From contig NZ_CP029033.1 of assembly GCF_003073475.1 (NCBI RefSeq), positions 744,001 through 808,000 of the forward strand: 64,000 nucleotides of DNA, written 5' to 3'. Positions 1 through 9,478 of this stretch are shown here, piece after piece. The notes beneath the pieces were generated by a model, which saw only the letters and a list, made by a program, of their open reading frames with translations, was not told the DNA's origin and did not search any database. The translations under genes were made by a program, and so were the position numbers. Position 1 is the first letter of the stretch, and the number at the start of each line of letters is the position of its first letter. This stretch comes from Actinobaculum sp. 313. GTDB taxonomy: Bacteria > Actinomycetota > Actinomycetes > Actinomycetales > Actinomycetaceae.

Positions 1-974
1 ACCTTCTGCGCACCGATGCGTTGATGGTGATCCCGCAGCTGGCAATCCACTTGGACCGCGGTGCGAATGATGGTCTGACTCTTGATCCGCAGCGGCACCT
101 TCGTCCTGTGTGGGCACTCGGCCAGTGCGACCTCTTCGAGGTGATTGCGCGCGCGGCCGGTGTTGAACCGGACCGGATCGCGGGCACCGACTTGTACGCA
201 TATGACACTCAGGCGCCGCAGATCATTTCGAATACCTTCCTGGCGTCCGGGCGGCAGGACAACCTGGTCTCGGTACATGCGGCCGTGGTGGCCTTGTGTG
301 CTGCGGTGATCAGCGCGGGAGCCGCGGCTACACATAAGAAACGCCGATTCCGTCGCGGGGCGGCCACCAATGCGGCGACGAATGCGCAGAGGCCCGCGCA
401 GCCGACCACGGGGGCAGACATGGCGGTCCCCCTTGCGCATGGCGATATTGCCGTCTTCGCGGCCTTCGACCATGAGGAAGTCGGTTCCGCCACCACAACG
501 GGGGCGTCCGGTCCTTTGCTGGAGGCGGTGCTACGCCGCACAGCGCAAGCGTTCGGCGCCGACGAGGACGAGTACTATCGCATGCTTGCTCGTAGTAGCT
601 GCGTGAGTTCTGACGTGGGGCACTCGATAAACCCGAACTACCCGGAGAAGCACGATCCAGACCATTATCCGCTGCTCGGACGCGGCCCGATCATTAAGGT
701 TAACGCCGCGCAGCGTTACGCCTCGGATGCACTGGGTGAGTCATTGTGGCTGCGTGCCTGCCAGGCAGCGGGCCTGCCGACGCAGGAGTTCGTTTCCAAC
801 AATGCGGTTCCCTGTGGCAGTACCATCGGCCCACTCACGGCTACGCGTCTGGGGATCACCACCGTTGACGTCGGCATTCCACTCTTGTCCATGCATTCCG
901 CCCGAGAGATATCCGGGGTTTATGATTCTTGGGCACTCGCCGAGATTCTGAAGGGGTACTGGACTATTGCGTAA
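1..974 (+). CDS. apeB: M18 family aminopeptidase (5' partial)
   Basis: Cytoplasmic metallo-aminopeptidase of the aspartyl aminopeptidase (M18) family, which trims N-terminal, often acidic, residues from peptides. The gene enters from the left: the frame is open from the first full codon at 3, and the true start is outside the window. Visible family blocks are PQLAIHLDR, ASGRQDNLVS, AFDHEEVGS (metal-binding region), HSINPNYPEKHDP and the C-terminal VGIPLLSMHSARE. Between VHAAVVAL and DIAVFAAFDHEE there is a stretch of roughly 40 residues, basic and then Ala/Thr/Asn-rich with an AATNAATNAQ repeat. It seems longer than usual for this loop and resembles the repeat insertions in other genes here. 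The last 8 bases overlap the next gene. With the peptide importer downstream, a role in peptide utilisation is plausible (inference). Confidence 0.9.
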   Translation, partial: LLRTDALMVIPQLAIHLDRGANDGLTLDPQRHLRPVWALGQCDLFEVIARAAGVEPDRIAGTDLYAYDTQAPQIISNTFLASGRQDNLVSVHAAVVALCAAVISAGAAATHKKRRFRRGAATNAATNAQRPAQPTTGADMAVPLAHGDIAVFAAFDHEEVGSATTTGASGPLLEAVLRRTAQAFGADEDEYYRMLARSSCVSSDVGHSINPNYPEKHDPDHYPLLGRGPIIKVNAAQRYASDALGESLWLRACQAAGLPTQEFVSNNAVPCGSTIGPLTATRLGITTVDVGIPLLSMHSAREISGVYDSWALAEILKGYWTIA

Positions 975-2739
975 ACTTCCGATTTTCAACGCAGCGTTCA
1001 CGCTGGACCGTGCCGCCTTCGACCACCCGGATCGAGTGTCGCTGACCTATGGTCAACAATCGTGGACAGTGGCTCAGGCGGCGACGGCCACTCGACGCCT
1101 TGCGCAACTTTTGGCGCAGGTGGGGGTGAGCGCTGGTGACCGCGTCATGCTGGTCTCTCACAACTCGCCGTATCATTTGTTCTTCCACATTGCTTGTGCG
1201 CGGCTTGGCGCGGTGCTGGTGCCGGTGTCCTTCCGCCTTACGCAGTTCGAGCTGCAGGCCTTGGTGGATTTCTGTTCGCCCCGCACAGTGATCTGCGAGC
1301 CGGAGGTAGCTGCCAGAGGGTCTTTCACCTCCACCGGAACGCTTATGCATTTCGTCATCGACGACGACGTCCAAGCCGGCCCGCTGACTCCCGGACTGGC
1401 GGTGGGATACCTCGGTCTAACAGCTGCTCTCATCGCTTTCGATGGTGAATTTATTGCAGATGGAGCCGACGACGGGCCCCTGGAACTGAACCAGCATGAC
1501 TACCCGGAAGGCTTGGCGGATATTTTCTTCGTCGCCGGTACTGTCGGCCAACCACGTGGCACGGAACTGACCCACGAAAACCTGTGGTGGGGGTCGAGAA
1601 ACTTCCGTGACGCCCTGGGCTACAACAACGACGACGTCGCACTAGTAGCGGCACCACTGTCGCATGTCAGTGGCTTTAACTGCGTGACACTCGATCTATT
1701 CGCCAGTGGCGGGCATGTGGTGATCACCCGTGACTTCGACCCCGCTGCCATACTACAGATGATCGAAGCGCACCGGGTGACTGTGTTCTTCGGTATGTCC
1801 ACCATGTACTTGGCGCTGTCCGGGCACCCGGACTTTGCGACGCGTGACCTCAGTTCCTGGCGCCTGCCATTGGTGGGTGGCACGCATGTTCCGCCTCCGC
1901 TGTTAGGAAGGCTTGCCAGCAGGCACCTGCGCCCCCTGCCGGTGTGGGGACTACCTGAAACAGCCGCCGCGATCGCCTACCTACCATTTGAACACTGTGC
2001 CGAGTATCCGGGCGCGGTGGGCAGGCCTTTCCCGCATGTTGCGATGCGGATCGTTGATCCGCGCACCGGCGAGGACCTGCCAGAAGGACAGGTGGGTGTT
2101 GTCGACGTCCAGGGTCCGGCAGTGGCGGCCCGCTACTGGCATAACGATGCTGATAGCAGGGCTACCTTCCCCAACGGCTGGTTTCGCACCGGCGATTTGG
2201 GGCAGATGTCCGACGGCGTCGTCACCATAACCGGGCGCTATTCGGAGGTGATTTTCTCCGGCGGTGAGAGCGTGCTTCCCGCGGAGGTGGAAGATGTACT
2301 CATCCAGTACCCCGGCATCACCGAGGCGGTGGTGTGTGGTGTACCGGATGCAATCTGGGGTGAAAGCGTTGCCGCTGCTATTACGGTCGATAGCGGTAGT
2401 CCCCGGCCGGAGGTGTCCGACCTACTGGCTTTCGCCGACCAGGTTCTGGCGGGGTACAAGCTTCCCCGGCGCGTTATTGTGGTAGACACCATACCTGCCG
2501 GTGAGGAAGGTGTCGTGGATCGGGCGGCCGTGCGCGCCATGTTGCTTGATGTTCCTCCGCTGCAGTCGCTTGAACAAGCTGGGAGTACTGCGGGTATCGC
2601 GGCTGCGGACATCGCTGTAACGGCGTCTCCCGAGCCATTTGCCGCTACGCCGGGCGAGGAAGTTTCGCTGAATGATGATCTTACACTCAGAGATTCTCCC
2701 GCACACGAGAGCGGGACGACGTCGATGGAAAGGCAGTAA
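967..2739 (+). CDS. AMP-dependent acyl-CoA synthetase-like protein lacking the catalytic lysine
   Basis: 590-residue member of the adenylate-forming (ANL) superfamily with a TTG start overlapping the aminopeptidase stop. The N-terminal adenylation domain carries VAGTVGQPRG at residues 189-198 (normally [S/T]SGTTGxPKG), WGLPETAAA in place of YGLTE, and GWFRTGDLG. The hinge GRYSEVIFSGGE and a C-terminal subdomain follow. Where family members have P-x4-G-K (motif A10), this protein reads IPAGEEGVVDR, so the conserved lysine is Val516. In the family that lysine is needed for acyl-adenylate formation, so normal acyl-CoA ligase activity is doubtful. A C-terminal tail of about 55 residues, rich in Ala, Ser and acidic residues, follows. 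The tight overlap with the aminopeptidase suggests one transcript. The substrate is unknown. Confidence 0.85.
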   Translation: MRKLPIFNAAFTLDRAAFDHPDRVSLTYGQQSWTVAQAATATRRLAQLLAQVGVSAGDRVMLVSHNSPYHLFFHIACARLGAVLVPVSFRLTQFELQALVDFCSPRTVICEPEVAARGSFTSTGTLMHFVIDDDVQAGPLTPGLAVGYLGLTAALIAFDGEFIADGADDGPLELNQHDYPEGLADIFFVAGTVGQPRGTELTHENLWWGSRNFRDALGYNNDDVALVAAPLSHVSGFNCVTLDLFASGGHVVITRDFDPAAILQMIEAHRVTVFFGMSTMYLALSGHPDFATRDLSSWRLPLVGGTHVPPPLLGRLASRHLRPLPVWGLPETAAAIAYLPFEHCAEYPGAVGRPFPHVAMRIVDPRTGEDLPEGQVGVVDVQGPAVAARYWHNDADSRATFPNGWFRTGDLGQMSDGVVTITGRYSEVIFSGGESVLPAEVEDVLIQYPGITEAVVCGVPDAIWGESVAAAITVDSGSPRPEVSDLLAFADQVLAGYKLPRRVIVVDTIPAGEEGVVDRAAVRAMLLDVPPLQSLEQAGSTAGIAAADIAVTASPEPFAATPGEEVSLNDDLTLRDSPAHESGTTSMERQ

Positions 2740-2842
2740 TTCCCGGTGGCGCGCCGGTCTTTTGGTTTCCACAACAGGTGGCATATCCGCAGCGGTAGCT
2801 GTCCACATTAGTTCCATATTCCGAGATATCAAGAATCACGGT

Positions 2843-2849
2843 ATATGAT
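2843..2849 (+). promoter_or_regulatory. Possible -10 element upstream of the binding-protein gene
   Basis: A TATATGAT stretch lies about 115 bases before the lipoprotein start in an otherwise gene-free gap (2740-2963). No convincing -35 hexamer is visible 16-18 bases upstream, so this is only a candidate promoter for the peptide importer operon. Confidence 0.3.
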
Positions 2850-2963
2850 CGGGAGACCGCGTACGGGCTGGAGCACTAGGCCCGGATGCTGGGGAGCCGG
2901 AGTTCGGACGCCTGCCGACTGTTCTTCGCCAAGCTCCCCCTAGTATGGATAGAAGGGGATTCC

Positions 2964-4748
2964 ATGAAGAGAATCTACTCACTGGTGGCTCTAGGCGCCG
3001 CGGCCACGCTCGCGTTGAGTGCCTGCAGCTCCAGCAATGACAACAATGGTGGCAAGAAGGCAACCGTGGACAGCGGCTCGGCCAGCACTGTCGCCTTTAC
3101 GACCGGCGCCGATGAATACGCCGGCTACAACAACCGGCTTTCGTCCACGTACTCCACTGGCAACTCGGCCATCAACGACCGGATGATGCCCGGCTTCGGA
3201 TACTTTGATTCCAAGGGCAATTGGGTACACGGCACTGACCTCGGTGACTACGAGATGCTCTCCGAAGATCCGTTGACCGTCAAGTACACGATTAACGAGA
3301 AGGCCGTATACCAGGGTGGCACACCGATTACCTGTGAAGACTACTACATGGACTGGGTGAGTCAGAACCCGAAGTGGATTCAGGACGGCCAAGTTGCCGC
3401 TGGCAATGTAGACGATGCGGGTAATGCGGAGTCGCTGTTCAATAATGTTTCGGATGCTGAGTCCTACGCCAATCCGGTCGCTGACGGTCCGCAGTGCGAG
3501 GCCGGTGACCGCGAGTTCACCATCACATACTCCGAGCCGAACCCGGATTGGGAACTGGTGGTCAGCGGTGCAATGCCTTCCCACGTCATCGCCGATAAGG
3601 TCGGTCTGACGAAGGAAGAGCTTTTCGAGGCCTTCAAGAATGAGGATTTCGAGGTCGCCCAGCAGGCCGCTGAGGAATGGAATAACTGGATCGCCAAGAA
3701 CCCGGGTGAGCTGCAGTCCAGTGATGAAGCTCCGTCATGGGGCCCTTTCACCTACAAGGAAGGCGGCTGGAAGGCCGGCGAATACGTGACCCTCGTTCCG
3801 AACCCCGACTGGTGGGGAGAAGCACCTGGTGTTGACGAACTAGTGATTAAGCAGATTGCGCCCGAAGGTCAGCTGCAGGCGCTGCAAAACGGCGACGTGA
3901 ACGTCATTGAGCCGCAGGCAACGCAGGATACGCTGGATCAGCTCAACGCCATGGACAACGTCACCGTGCTTGAGGGGTCCACCATGATCTGGGAGCATCT
4001 TGATTTCAACTTCGCCGATACCTCGGTATTCTCCGAGGGGCAAGGCGGCCAGGCGCTGCGTGAGGCATTCGCATACTGCGTGCCGCGCCAGGACATCGTT
4101 GATCAGTTGATCAAACCGCTGAACAGTGATGCCGTTGTGATGAATGCCCGCGAGTACTTCCCGACCGACGACGACTATGACGAGGTCGTGGAGACTTCTT
4201 ATGACGGCCGTTACGACACGGTCGATATCGACAAGGCGAAGGAGAAGGTTGCCGAGTCCGGTGTTTCCAACCCGACGGTGCGCATTGGCTACTCCAGCCC
4301 GAATCAGCGTCGTAGCGACACGGTGGATCTCATCCGCTCCTCCTGCGAGGAAGCAGGATTCACAATCGAGGATGCTGGGTCGAGCACCTTCTTTGACGCC
4401 GGCGGTGAACTCGATCAGGGAGCATACGATGTGGCTCTCTTCGCGTGGAGCGGCTCCGGTCAGGTTGTTTCCGGTGCGAATATTCAGATGACGACCGGAG
4501 GGCAGAATTTCGGAGGTTACTCCAACGCCACCGTGGACGAGGAGTGGGGCAAGGTCCTGACCTCTGTCGACCCTGAGGTGTGGCTGTCTTCCAAGAAGAT
4601 CATCGAGAAAGAAGAGTGGGATACCCTCTTCAATATCCCGTTGTATCAGCATCCTGGCATCGTTGGGCATACCAATGGACTGAAGAACGTTGAGCGTAAC
4701 GTGACGCAGTCGGGTGTCGTATGGAACGCGGAGAAGTGGACCTGGTAG
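2964..4748 (+). CDS. Peptide ABC transporter substrate-binding lipoprotein (SBP family 5)
   Basis: 594-residue extracytoplasmic solute-binding protein of the oligopeptide/dipeptide/nickel class (DppA/OppA type). The ATG at 2964 is chosen because a purine-rich AGAAGGGGA lies just upstream and it yields a textbook lipoprotein signal: MKR, a hydrophobic stretch, then LSAC with the lipid-attached cysteine near residue 21. A Ser/Asn/Gly linker and the SBP_bac_5 fold follow (ADEYAGYNNRL, GPFTYKEGGWKAGEYVTL, PNPDWWGEAPGVDELVIK). Two permeases and a double ATPase follow, making a complete importer. A strong stem-loop after the stop (4784-4824) separates it from the permeases, which probably lets the binding protein be made in excess. 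Substrate is most likely peptides, given the aminopeptidase upstream (inference). Confidence 0.93.
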   Translation: MKRIYSLVALGAAATLALSACSSSNDNNGGKKATVDSGSASTVAFTTGADEYAGYNNRLSSTYSTGNSAINDRMMPGFGYFDSKGNWVHGTDLGDYEMLSEDPLTVKYTINEKAVYQGGTPITCEDYYMDWVSQNPKWIQDGQVAAGNVDDAGNAESLFNNVSDAESYANPVADGPQCEAGDREFTITYSEPNPDWELVVSGAMPSHVIADKVGLTKEELFEAFKNEDFEVAQQAAEEWNNWIAKNPGELQSSDEAPSWGPFTYKEGGWKAGEYVTLVPNPDWWGEAPGVDELVIKQIAPEGQLQALQNGDVNVIEPQATQDTLDQLNAMDNVTVLEGSTMIWEHLDFNFADTSVFSEGQGGQALREAFAYCVPRQDIVDQLIKPLNSDAVVMNAREYFPTDDDYDEVVETSYDGRYDTVDIDKAKEKVAESGVSNPTVRIGYSSPNQRRSDTVDLIRSSCEEAGFTIEDAGSSTFFDAGGELDQGAYDVALFAWSGSGQVVSGANIQMTTGGQNFGGYSNATVDEEWGKVLTSVDPEVWLSSKKIIEKEEWDTLFNIPLYQHPGIVGHTNGLKNVERNVTQSGVVWNAEKWTW

Positions 4749-4783
4749 TAGTACCAGTTGGGTTAACAACAGATCTGTGACCG

Positions 4784-4824
4784 CACAGTGGCGGGACAGG
4801 CTATGCGTCTGTCTCGCCACTGTG
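4784..4824 (+). terminator. Stem-loop between binding-protein and permease genes
   Basis: Inverted repeat with 16-base arms (4784-4799 and 4809-4824), complementary except for one G-T position, around a 9-base loop. No T-run follows, so it is more likely an mRNA-stabilising or partial-termination hairpin than a full terminator. It sits 35 bases after the lipoprotein stop and 170 bases before the permease start. Confidence 0.7.
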
Positions 4825-4993
4825 ATCTCCGTCAAGCATCTCCCGCCAATACGCCTCGCACGCAGATCAAGCGTGTAAAGTTAGGTCGCTTACGACGGTC
4901 GGTCACGATCTGCCCGGCGTAAGGGCCATTTGGGATACTGACTGATTGGTCAACACGTGTGCTGCCGGGCGCGTGAGGAAAGAAGTTCGTCTA

Positions 4994-6520
4994 GTGTTTA
5001 GATTCATTGCCAAACGGGTGGGGATCTCCGTTGTCATCCTTTTCCTGGCATCGGTGCTTATGTTCGTCCTGACGATTAATTCGGGCGACCCACTCGCTGA
5101 TCTGCGCGAGTCCAGCGCGAAGAACCGCGAGAACCTTATGGCACAGCGTGCGGCCATTATGCATCTCAACGATCCCTGGTACGTGCGTTACTGGAATTGG
5201 TTGCGCGGAGTTAGCGGATGTTTGCGTGGCTCCTGTGATTTCGGTGTGAACCGCTCGGGGCAGAGCGTCAACACCTTGCTCGGCCATGCCTTGGGTTCCA
5301 CAATTCGATTGGTTCTTCTCGCTACGATTTTGGCGATTATTCTTGGCATCTTCTTCGGCGTGATGACAGCAGTTCGCCAGTACTCGGGCACCGACTACAC
5401 GATCACCTTCCTCGCCTTTGTCTTCTACTCTCTGCCATCCTTTGTTTTCGCGGTGCTCCTGAAGGAGTATGGCGCAATTCGCTTTAACAACTGGCTGAGC
5501 GATCCGACGATTTCGCTGCTCACATCGATAATCGTCGCCCTACTTTTCGCGGCGTTTACACAGGGCCTATTTGCGGGAGATTCCAAACGTCGCATGCTCA
5601 CCTTTGGGGTATCTTTCGCGCTGGTACTCGGCATTATGCAGTACGTCTCGATGACGCGCTGGTTCAACAACCCCACGTCGGGATATGTCATTGAAGTCAT
5701 CGTTGGTATCGCTGGCGCGGTAATGTTCACTTCGCTGTTTACCGGCCTTGCGAACCGTCGGGCACTGCTATCGGCTCTTGGAACGGCGGCGGTTATGATC
5801 GCTATCGCGGTGGCGCTGCAAGGGCAGTTGTGGGATCCGACATGGGGCTTCATGTTCATCCTCCTCGCTGTCGGCGTTGCCATTGCTGTGGTCATCGGAC
5901 TGGTGTTTGGCGGCTACGCGAAGCGTTCGGTTGTCTGGGCGTGTATCTGGACTGCGGTTAGTGTTCTCGTAGGTATAATCATCGATTTCATGGCACGTTA
6001 CTGGCCGGACTACGTCAGCCTGGTCGGTGGACGACCGGTTTCAACCATTGGTTCAGAAACTCCGAACTTTGCCGGATCTCAGTACTTCTGGTACAGCGTT
6101 CTTGACAATGCGACGCATCTGATGTTGCCGACGATTTCCTTGACCCTGATGTCGGTTGCCGCGTACACGCGTTACACTCGCTCTTCCATGCTGGAGGTGC
6201 TTGAGCAGGATTACGTGCGTACCGCACGCTCCAAAGGGCTTCCCGAACGCATGGTCATAACCCGGCATGCTTTCCGAAATGCCATGATTCCAATCACGAC
6301 AATTGTGGCATTCGATTTCGCCGGCCTTATAGGTGGTGCAGTTATCACCGAGAACGTCTTTGGTTGGAAAGGGATGGGCCAACTCTTCGCCGTGGGTTTG
6401 CGGCAGATTGACCCGGCCCCGGTCATGGCATTCTTCGCTGTGACTGCCACTGCGGCAGTTGTCATGAATATGCTCGCTGATATTGCGTACGCGTACATCG
6501 ATCCACGGATTAGGCGGTGA
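4994..6520 (+). CDS. Peptide ABC transporter permease (DppB/OppB type)
   Basis: About 508-residue inner-membrane permease. The GTG at 4994 (MFRFIAKRVGIS) matches the usual DppB N-terminus and has AGGAAAG upstream; an in-frame TTG at 4946 would add 16 unlikely residues. After the first membrane helix comes the periplasmic segment with NDPWYVRYWNWLRG, then the conserved inner-membrane domain ending with the EAA loop, in which QDYVRTARSKGL contacts the ATPase. It is longer than the roughly 310-340 residues of classical DppB because of an extra stretch of several membrane helices in the middle (about residues 180-340). I believe such long versions occur in other actinomycetes. It pairs with the next permease to form the pore. 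Confidence 0.92.
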   Translation: MFRFIAKRVGISVVILFLASVLMFVLTINSGDPLADLRESSAKNRENLMAQRAAIMHLNDPWYVRYWNWLRGVSGCLRGSCDFGVNRSGQSVNTLLGHALGSTIRLVLLATILAIILGIFFGVMTAVRQYSGTDYTITFLAFVFYSLPSFVFAVLLKEYGAIRFNNWLSDPTISLLTSIIVALLFAAFTQGLFAGDSKRRMLTFGVSFALVLGIMQYVSMTRWFNNPTSGYVIEVIVGIAGAVMFTSLFTGLANRRALLSALGTAAVMIAIAVALQGQLWDPTWGFMFILLAVGVAIAVVIGLVFGGYAKRSVVWACIWTAVSVLVGIIIDFMARYWPDYVSLVGGRPVSTIGSETPNFAGSQYFWYSVLDNATHLMLPTISLTLMSVAAYTRYTRSSMLEVLEQDYVRTARSKGLPERMVITRHAFRNAMIPITTIVAFDFAGLIGGAVITENVFGWKGMGQLFAVGLRQIDPAPVMAFFAVTATAAVVMNMLADIAYAYIDPRIRR

Positions 6521-6569
6521 GCTTGATGATTTACACACCCCAGTCCGTTTCGATTCTTAGGAGGTGCGC

Positions 6570-7553
6570 ATGAGTGAGCATGACTCGGCGTCGGTTACAA
6601 ACGAGAAGCTTTTTGACGCCGTTGAGATTGATGATGAAGTACTCGATCAGACAACCGACAAGTCGTACTCTCAGGGACAGCTCGTACGTCGACGTTTCTT
6701 CCATCATCGCGCCGCGATGATCTCGCTGATTCTCTTCGTACTTGCTGTACTTCTAGCCTTCACCTCTATCGGGATTGGTCCGATTCCCGGCTGGTGGAAG
6801 TACGGCTATCGGCAGACTTCGCCAACCATTAACGGCGGTGCACCGACTATCGGCTGGTTCCACCTGGGAGAACACCCCTTCGGGCAGGACAATGTCGGTA
6901 AGGACTATTTCGCGCTTGTTATGCGCGGTACGCAGATCTCCATCATCATCGCTTTTGTGGTGGGAATCGTCGGTACTCTTGTCGGCACAGTCATCGGGGC
7001 TTTGGCCGGCTACTTCCGGGGCTGGCTGGAGAGTATCCTGATGCGCCTGACCGACTTGTTCATTGTTATCCCGCTGCTTGTGCTCGCCGCGGTCGTAGGG
7101 CAAATCACCGGTAGCCACGGCGTGATGGTGATGGCCGTGATGTTGGGACTGCTCTCGTGGACAAGTCTGGCTCGCCTTGTTCGCGGTGAGGTGATGTCGT
7201 TGCGTGAGCGGGAGTTCGTTTCTGCCGCGCACGCACTGGGGGCTTCCGCGCCACGTATTATCTTGCGGCATATCCTCCCAAACTGCCTGGGAACGATCAT
7301 TGTGAGCGCGACACTGTCCATCGCTTCAGCGGTTCTGCTGGAGACATCGCTGTCCTATCTCGGTTTCGGTGTGAGGGCGCCTGATACATCGTTGGGCTTG
7401 CTCATTTCCACCTATCAGACAACGTTCTCCACCCGTCCGTGGCTCTTCTTCGCCCCGGCAGCCATGATTCTGCTTATTGCCCTCACCGTGAATTTCATCG
7501 GTGACGGCCTGCGTGACGCTTTCGACCCGCGCCAGAAGGGAAAGGTTGGCTGA
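6570..7553 (+). CDS. Peptide ABC transporter permease (DppC/OppC type)
   Basis: 327-residue second permease of the importer. The ATG at 6570 follows a perfect AGGAGG (6559-6564) five bases upstream. The N-terminal cytoplasmic stretch of about 45 residues leads to a first helix (MISLILFVLAVLLAFTS), the HPFGQDNVGKDYFALVMRG signature of DppC proteins, then the permease domain with the EAA loop REFVSAAHALGASAPRI and the conserved YLGFGVRAPDTSLG. The stop codon lies one base before the ATPase start, so translation is probably coupled. Confidence 0.93.
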   Translation: MSEHDSASVTNEKLFDAVEIDDEVLDQTTDKSYSQGQLVRRRFFHHRAAMISLILFVLAVLLAFTSIGIGPIPGWWKYGYRQTSPTINGGAPTIGWFHLGEHPFGQDNVGKDYFALVMRGTQISIIIAFVVGIVGTLVGTVIGALAGYFRGWLESILMRLTDLFIVIPLLVLAAVVGQITGSHGVMVMAVMLGLLSWTSLARLVRGEVMSLREREFVSAAHALGASAPRIILRHILPNCLGTIIVSATLSIASAVLLETSLSYLGFGVRAPDTSLGLLISTYQTTFSTRPWLFFAPAAMILLIALTVNFIGDGLRDAFDPRQKGKVG

Positions 7554-7554
7554 G

Positions 7555-9471
7555 ATGACCAACTCGAATACTGAAGACTCGCACGAGGTGGAAGAGACTC
7601 GCGGTGAACAGGACGCCACGGGGAACGCGGCGGATGCGGCTCCAGCAGCAGATTCGCCAGCTGAACCGGAGGGCGCTGGTGCGGAGCCTGCCGCGGCAAA
7701 TGCCTCGTCCGAGGAGAACAAAGGCACTGCGACGCAGGCGAACGGCCGAGAGAACGCCTTTGTCAAGGTGCATGCTCGCTCCGAGGAGCCGATTCTTTCC
7801 TTCGACGAACTCGATGTCCAGTTCAAGACAGAGTTCGGCCGCGTGCATGCTGTGCGCGGAGTGAGCCTCGAGGTACATCCGCACGAAGTTGTTGCCCTGG
7901 TCGGTGAATCGGGTTCGGGCAAGTCGGTGACGTCGACGACGGCGCTCGGGCTTCTGCCGCGCAACGCCACGATTACCGGTGAGATCGTCGTCGCCGGTCG
8001 GGAAGTGCAGGGCATGTCTTCGCGTGGCCTGCGCAATCTGCGGGGACGGAACGTCGCGATGGTGTTTCAGGAGCCAATGACGGCTCTGAACCCCGTGTTG
8101 ACCATCGGGCGGCAGATGACCGAATCCATGGAGATCCACGGGTTGGCCTTCGGCAAGGAGGCGCGCGAGAGGGCGATCGAACTCCTGAAGATGGTCGGCA
8201 TTGACGACGCCGAGGCGCGCATGAGCCAGTATCCGCACGAGCTCTCGGGTGGTCAGCGACAGCGCGTCGTTATCGCGATTGCGATCTCCTGCAATCCCGA
8301 GGTGATTATTGCCGACGAGCCCACGACCGCACTCGATGTGACGGTTCAGGCGGAGATCCTCGATCTTCTTCGGTCCTTGAAAGACAAACTCAATGCGGGC
8401 ATTTTGCTCATTACCCATTCGATGGGCGTCGTCGCGGATATGGCAGACACGGTCCATGTGATGTTCCGCGGCAACATCGTAGAGTCGGGTTCGGTTGATG
8501 ATGTACTCAATCATCCGCAGCATCCTTATACAAAGCGATTGTTGGAGGCGGTTCCGCACTTGGGTGCGGGGCGCGAACAGTTTGGTTTCAGCGAGGAGAA
8601 GGAAGCGGAGCTGAACCTTGAAAACAAGGTTCTGGAGGCCACGGATCTCGTCATTGAGTACGAGCGCAATGGCAAGGCTCCGTTCCGCGCGGTTAATGGC
8701 GTCTCGCTAGATATCGCGGAGAAGGAAATCGTCGGCCTCGTCGGCGAGTCGGGTTCCGGGAAGTCAACGATTGGCAAGTGCGTCCTAGGTTTGATTCCAG
8801 CGGCTGCCGGTGAGATCAAGATCTTTGGTGAGGATCTGCTCTCGTTGTCGAAGAAGGATGCACGTGCCGCGCGAGCGCGGATCGGCGTTGTATTCCAGGA
8901 CCCTGCGGCCTCGTTGAATCCGCGTTTCCCCATCGGAGACTGCATTGCAGAGCCGCTCGTTGTACACGGAGTAGGCAACAGTGCTTCCCGGCAAGAACGC
9001 GTGTATGAATTGCTCGATGCCGTTCGTCTGCCGAAGTCCACGTACAACCGCTTCCCGCACGAGCTTTCCGGCGGCCAGCGCCAGCGTGTCTGTATTGCGC
9101 GCGCTTTGGCCTTGTCGCCGAGCCTGCTGATCGCGGACGAACCCACATCTGCGCTGGACGTGTCCGTGCAGGCGCAGGTACTGACCATGCTCTCGGAGTT
9201 GCAGGATGAATTCGGGTTCGCCTGCTTGTTCATCTCGCATGACCTTGCGGTAATCGATATGCTCGCGCACCGCGTGGTCGTGCTGCAGAACGGTGAGGTC
9301 GTGGAGCGTGGACTGCGCACCGAGGTGCTGCACAACCCGCAGGAGGAGTACACGCAGCAGCTGCTGGCGGCCGCGCCGGTTCCTGAGCCGCATGAGCAAC
9401 GTCGTCGCCGTGAGGCTCGTCATCAACTGCTGGAGTCGCTGGGCGAAGAGGTCTCCGAACTGCGTATCTAG
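7555..9471 (+). CDS. Fused dual-ATPase subunit of the peptide ABC transporter (DppD-DppF type)
   Basis: 638-residue protein with two complete ABC ATPase domains, equivalent to DppD and DppF joined. Residues 1-75 are an acidic, Ala/Glu-rich leader that looks disordered. Domain 1 has Walker A GESGSGKS (from residue 117) and signature LSGGQRQR (from 230); domain 2 has Walker A GESGSGKS (from 397) and LSGGQRQR (from 504). Both have Walker B IADEPT. After each core comes the oligopeptide-type C-terminal extension (HPQHPYTKRLLEAVPHL in domain 1, NPQEEYTQQLLAAAPVPEP in domain 2). The ATG at 7555 is two bases after the permease stop codon. ATP hydrolysis powers import through the two permeases. Confidence 0.94.
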   Translation: MTNSNTEDSHEVEETRGEQDATGNAADAAPAADSPAEPEGAGAEPAAANASSEENKGTATQANGRENAFVKVHARSEEPILSFDELDVQFKTEFGRVHAVRGVSLEVHPHEVVALVGESGSGKSVTSTTALGLLPRNATITGEIVVAGREVQGMSSRGLRNLRGRNVAMVFQEPMTALNPVLTIGRQMTESMEIHGLAFGKEARERAIELLKMVGIDDAEARMSQYPHELSGGQRQRVVIAIAISCNPEVIIADEPTTALDVTVQAEILDLLRSLKDKLNAGILLITHSMGVVADMADTVHVMFRGNIVESGSVDDVLNHPQHPYTKRLLEAVPHLGAGREQFGFSEEKEAELNLENKVLEATDLVIEYERNGKAPFRAVNGVSLDIAEKEIVGLVGESGSGKSTIGKCVLGLIPAAAGEIKIFGEDLLSLSKKDARAARARIGVVFQDPAASLNPRFPIGDCIAEPLVVHGVGNSASRQERVYELLDAVRLPKSTYNRFPHELSGGQRQRVCIARALALSPSLLIADEPTSALDVSVQAQVLTMLSELQDEFGFACLFISHDLAVIDMLAHRVVVLQNGEVVERGLRTEVLHNPQEEYTQQLLAAAPVPEPHEQRRRREARHQLLESLGEEVSELRI

Positions 9472-9478
9472 GCACTGG

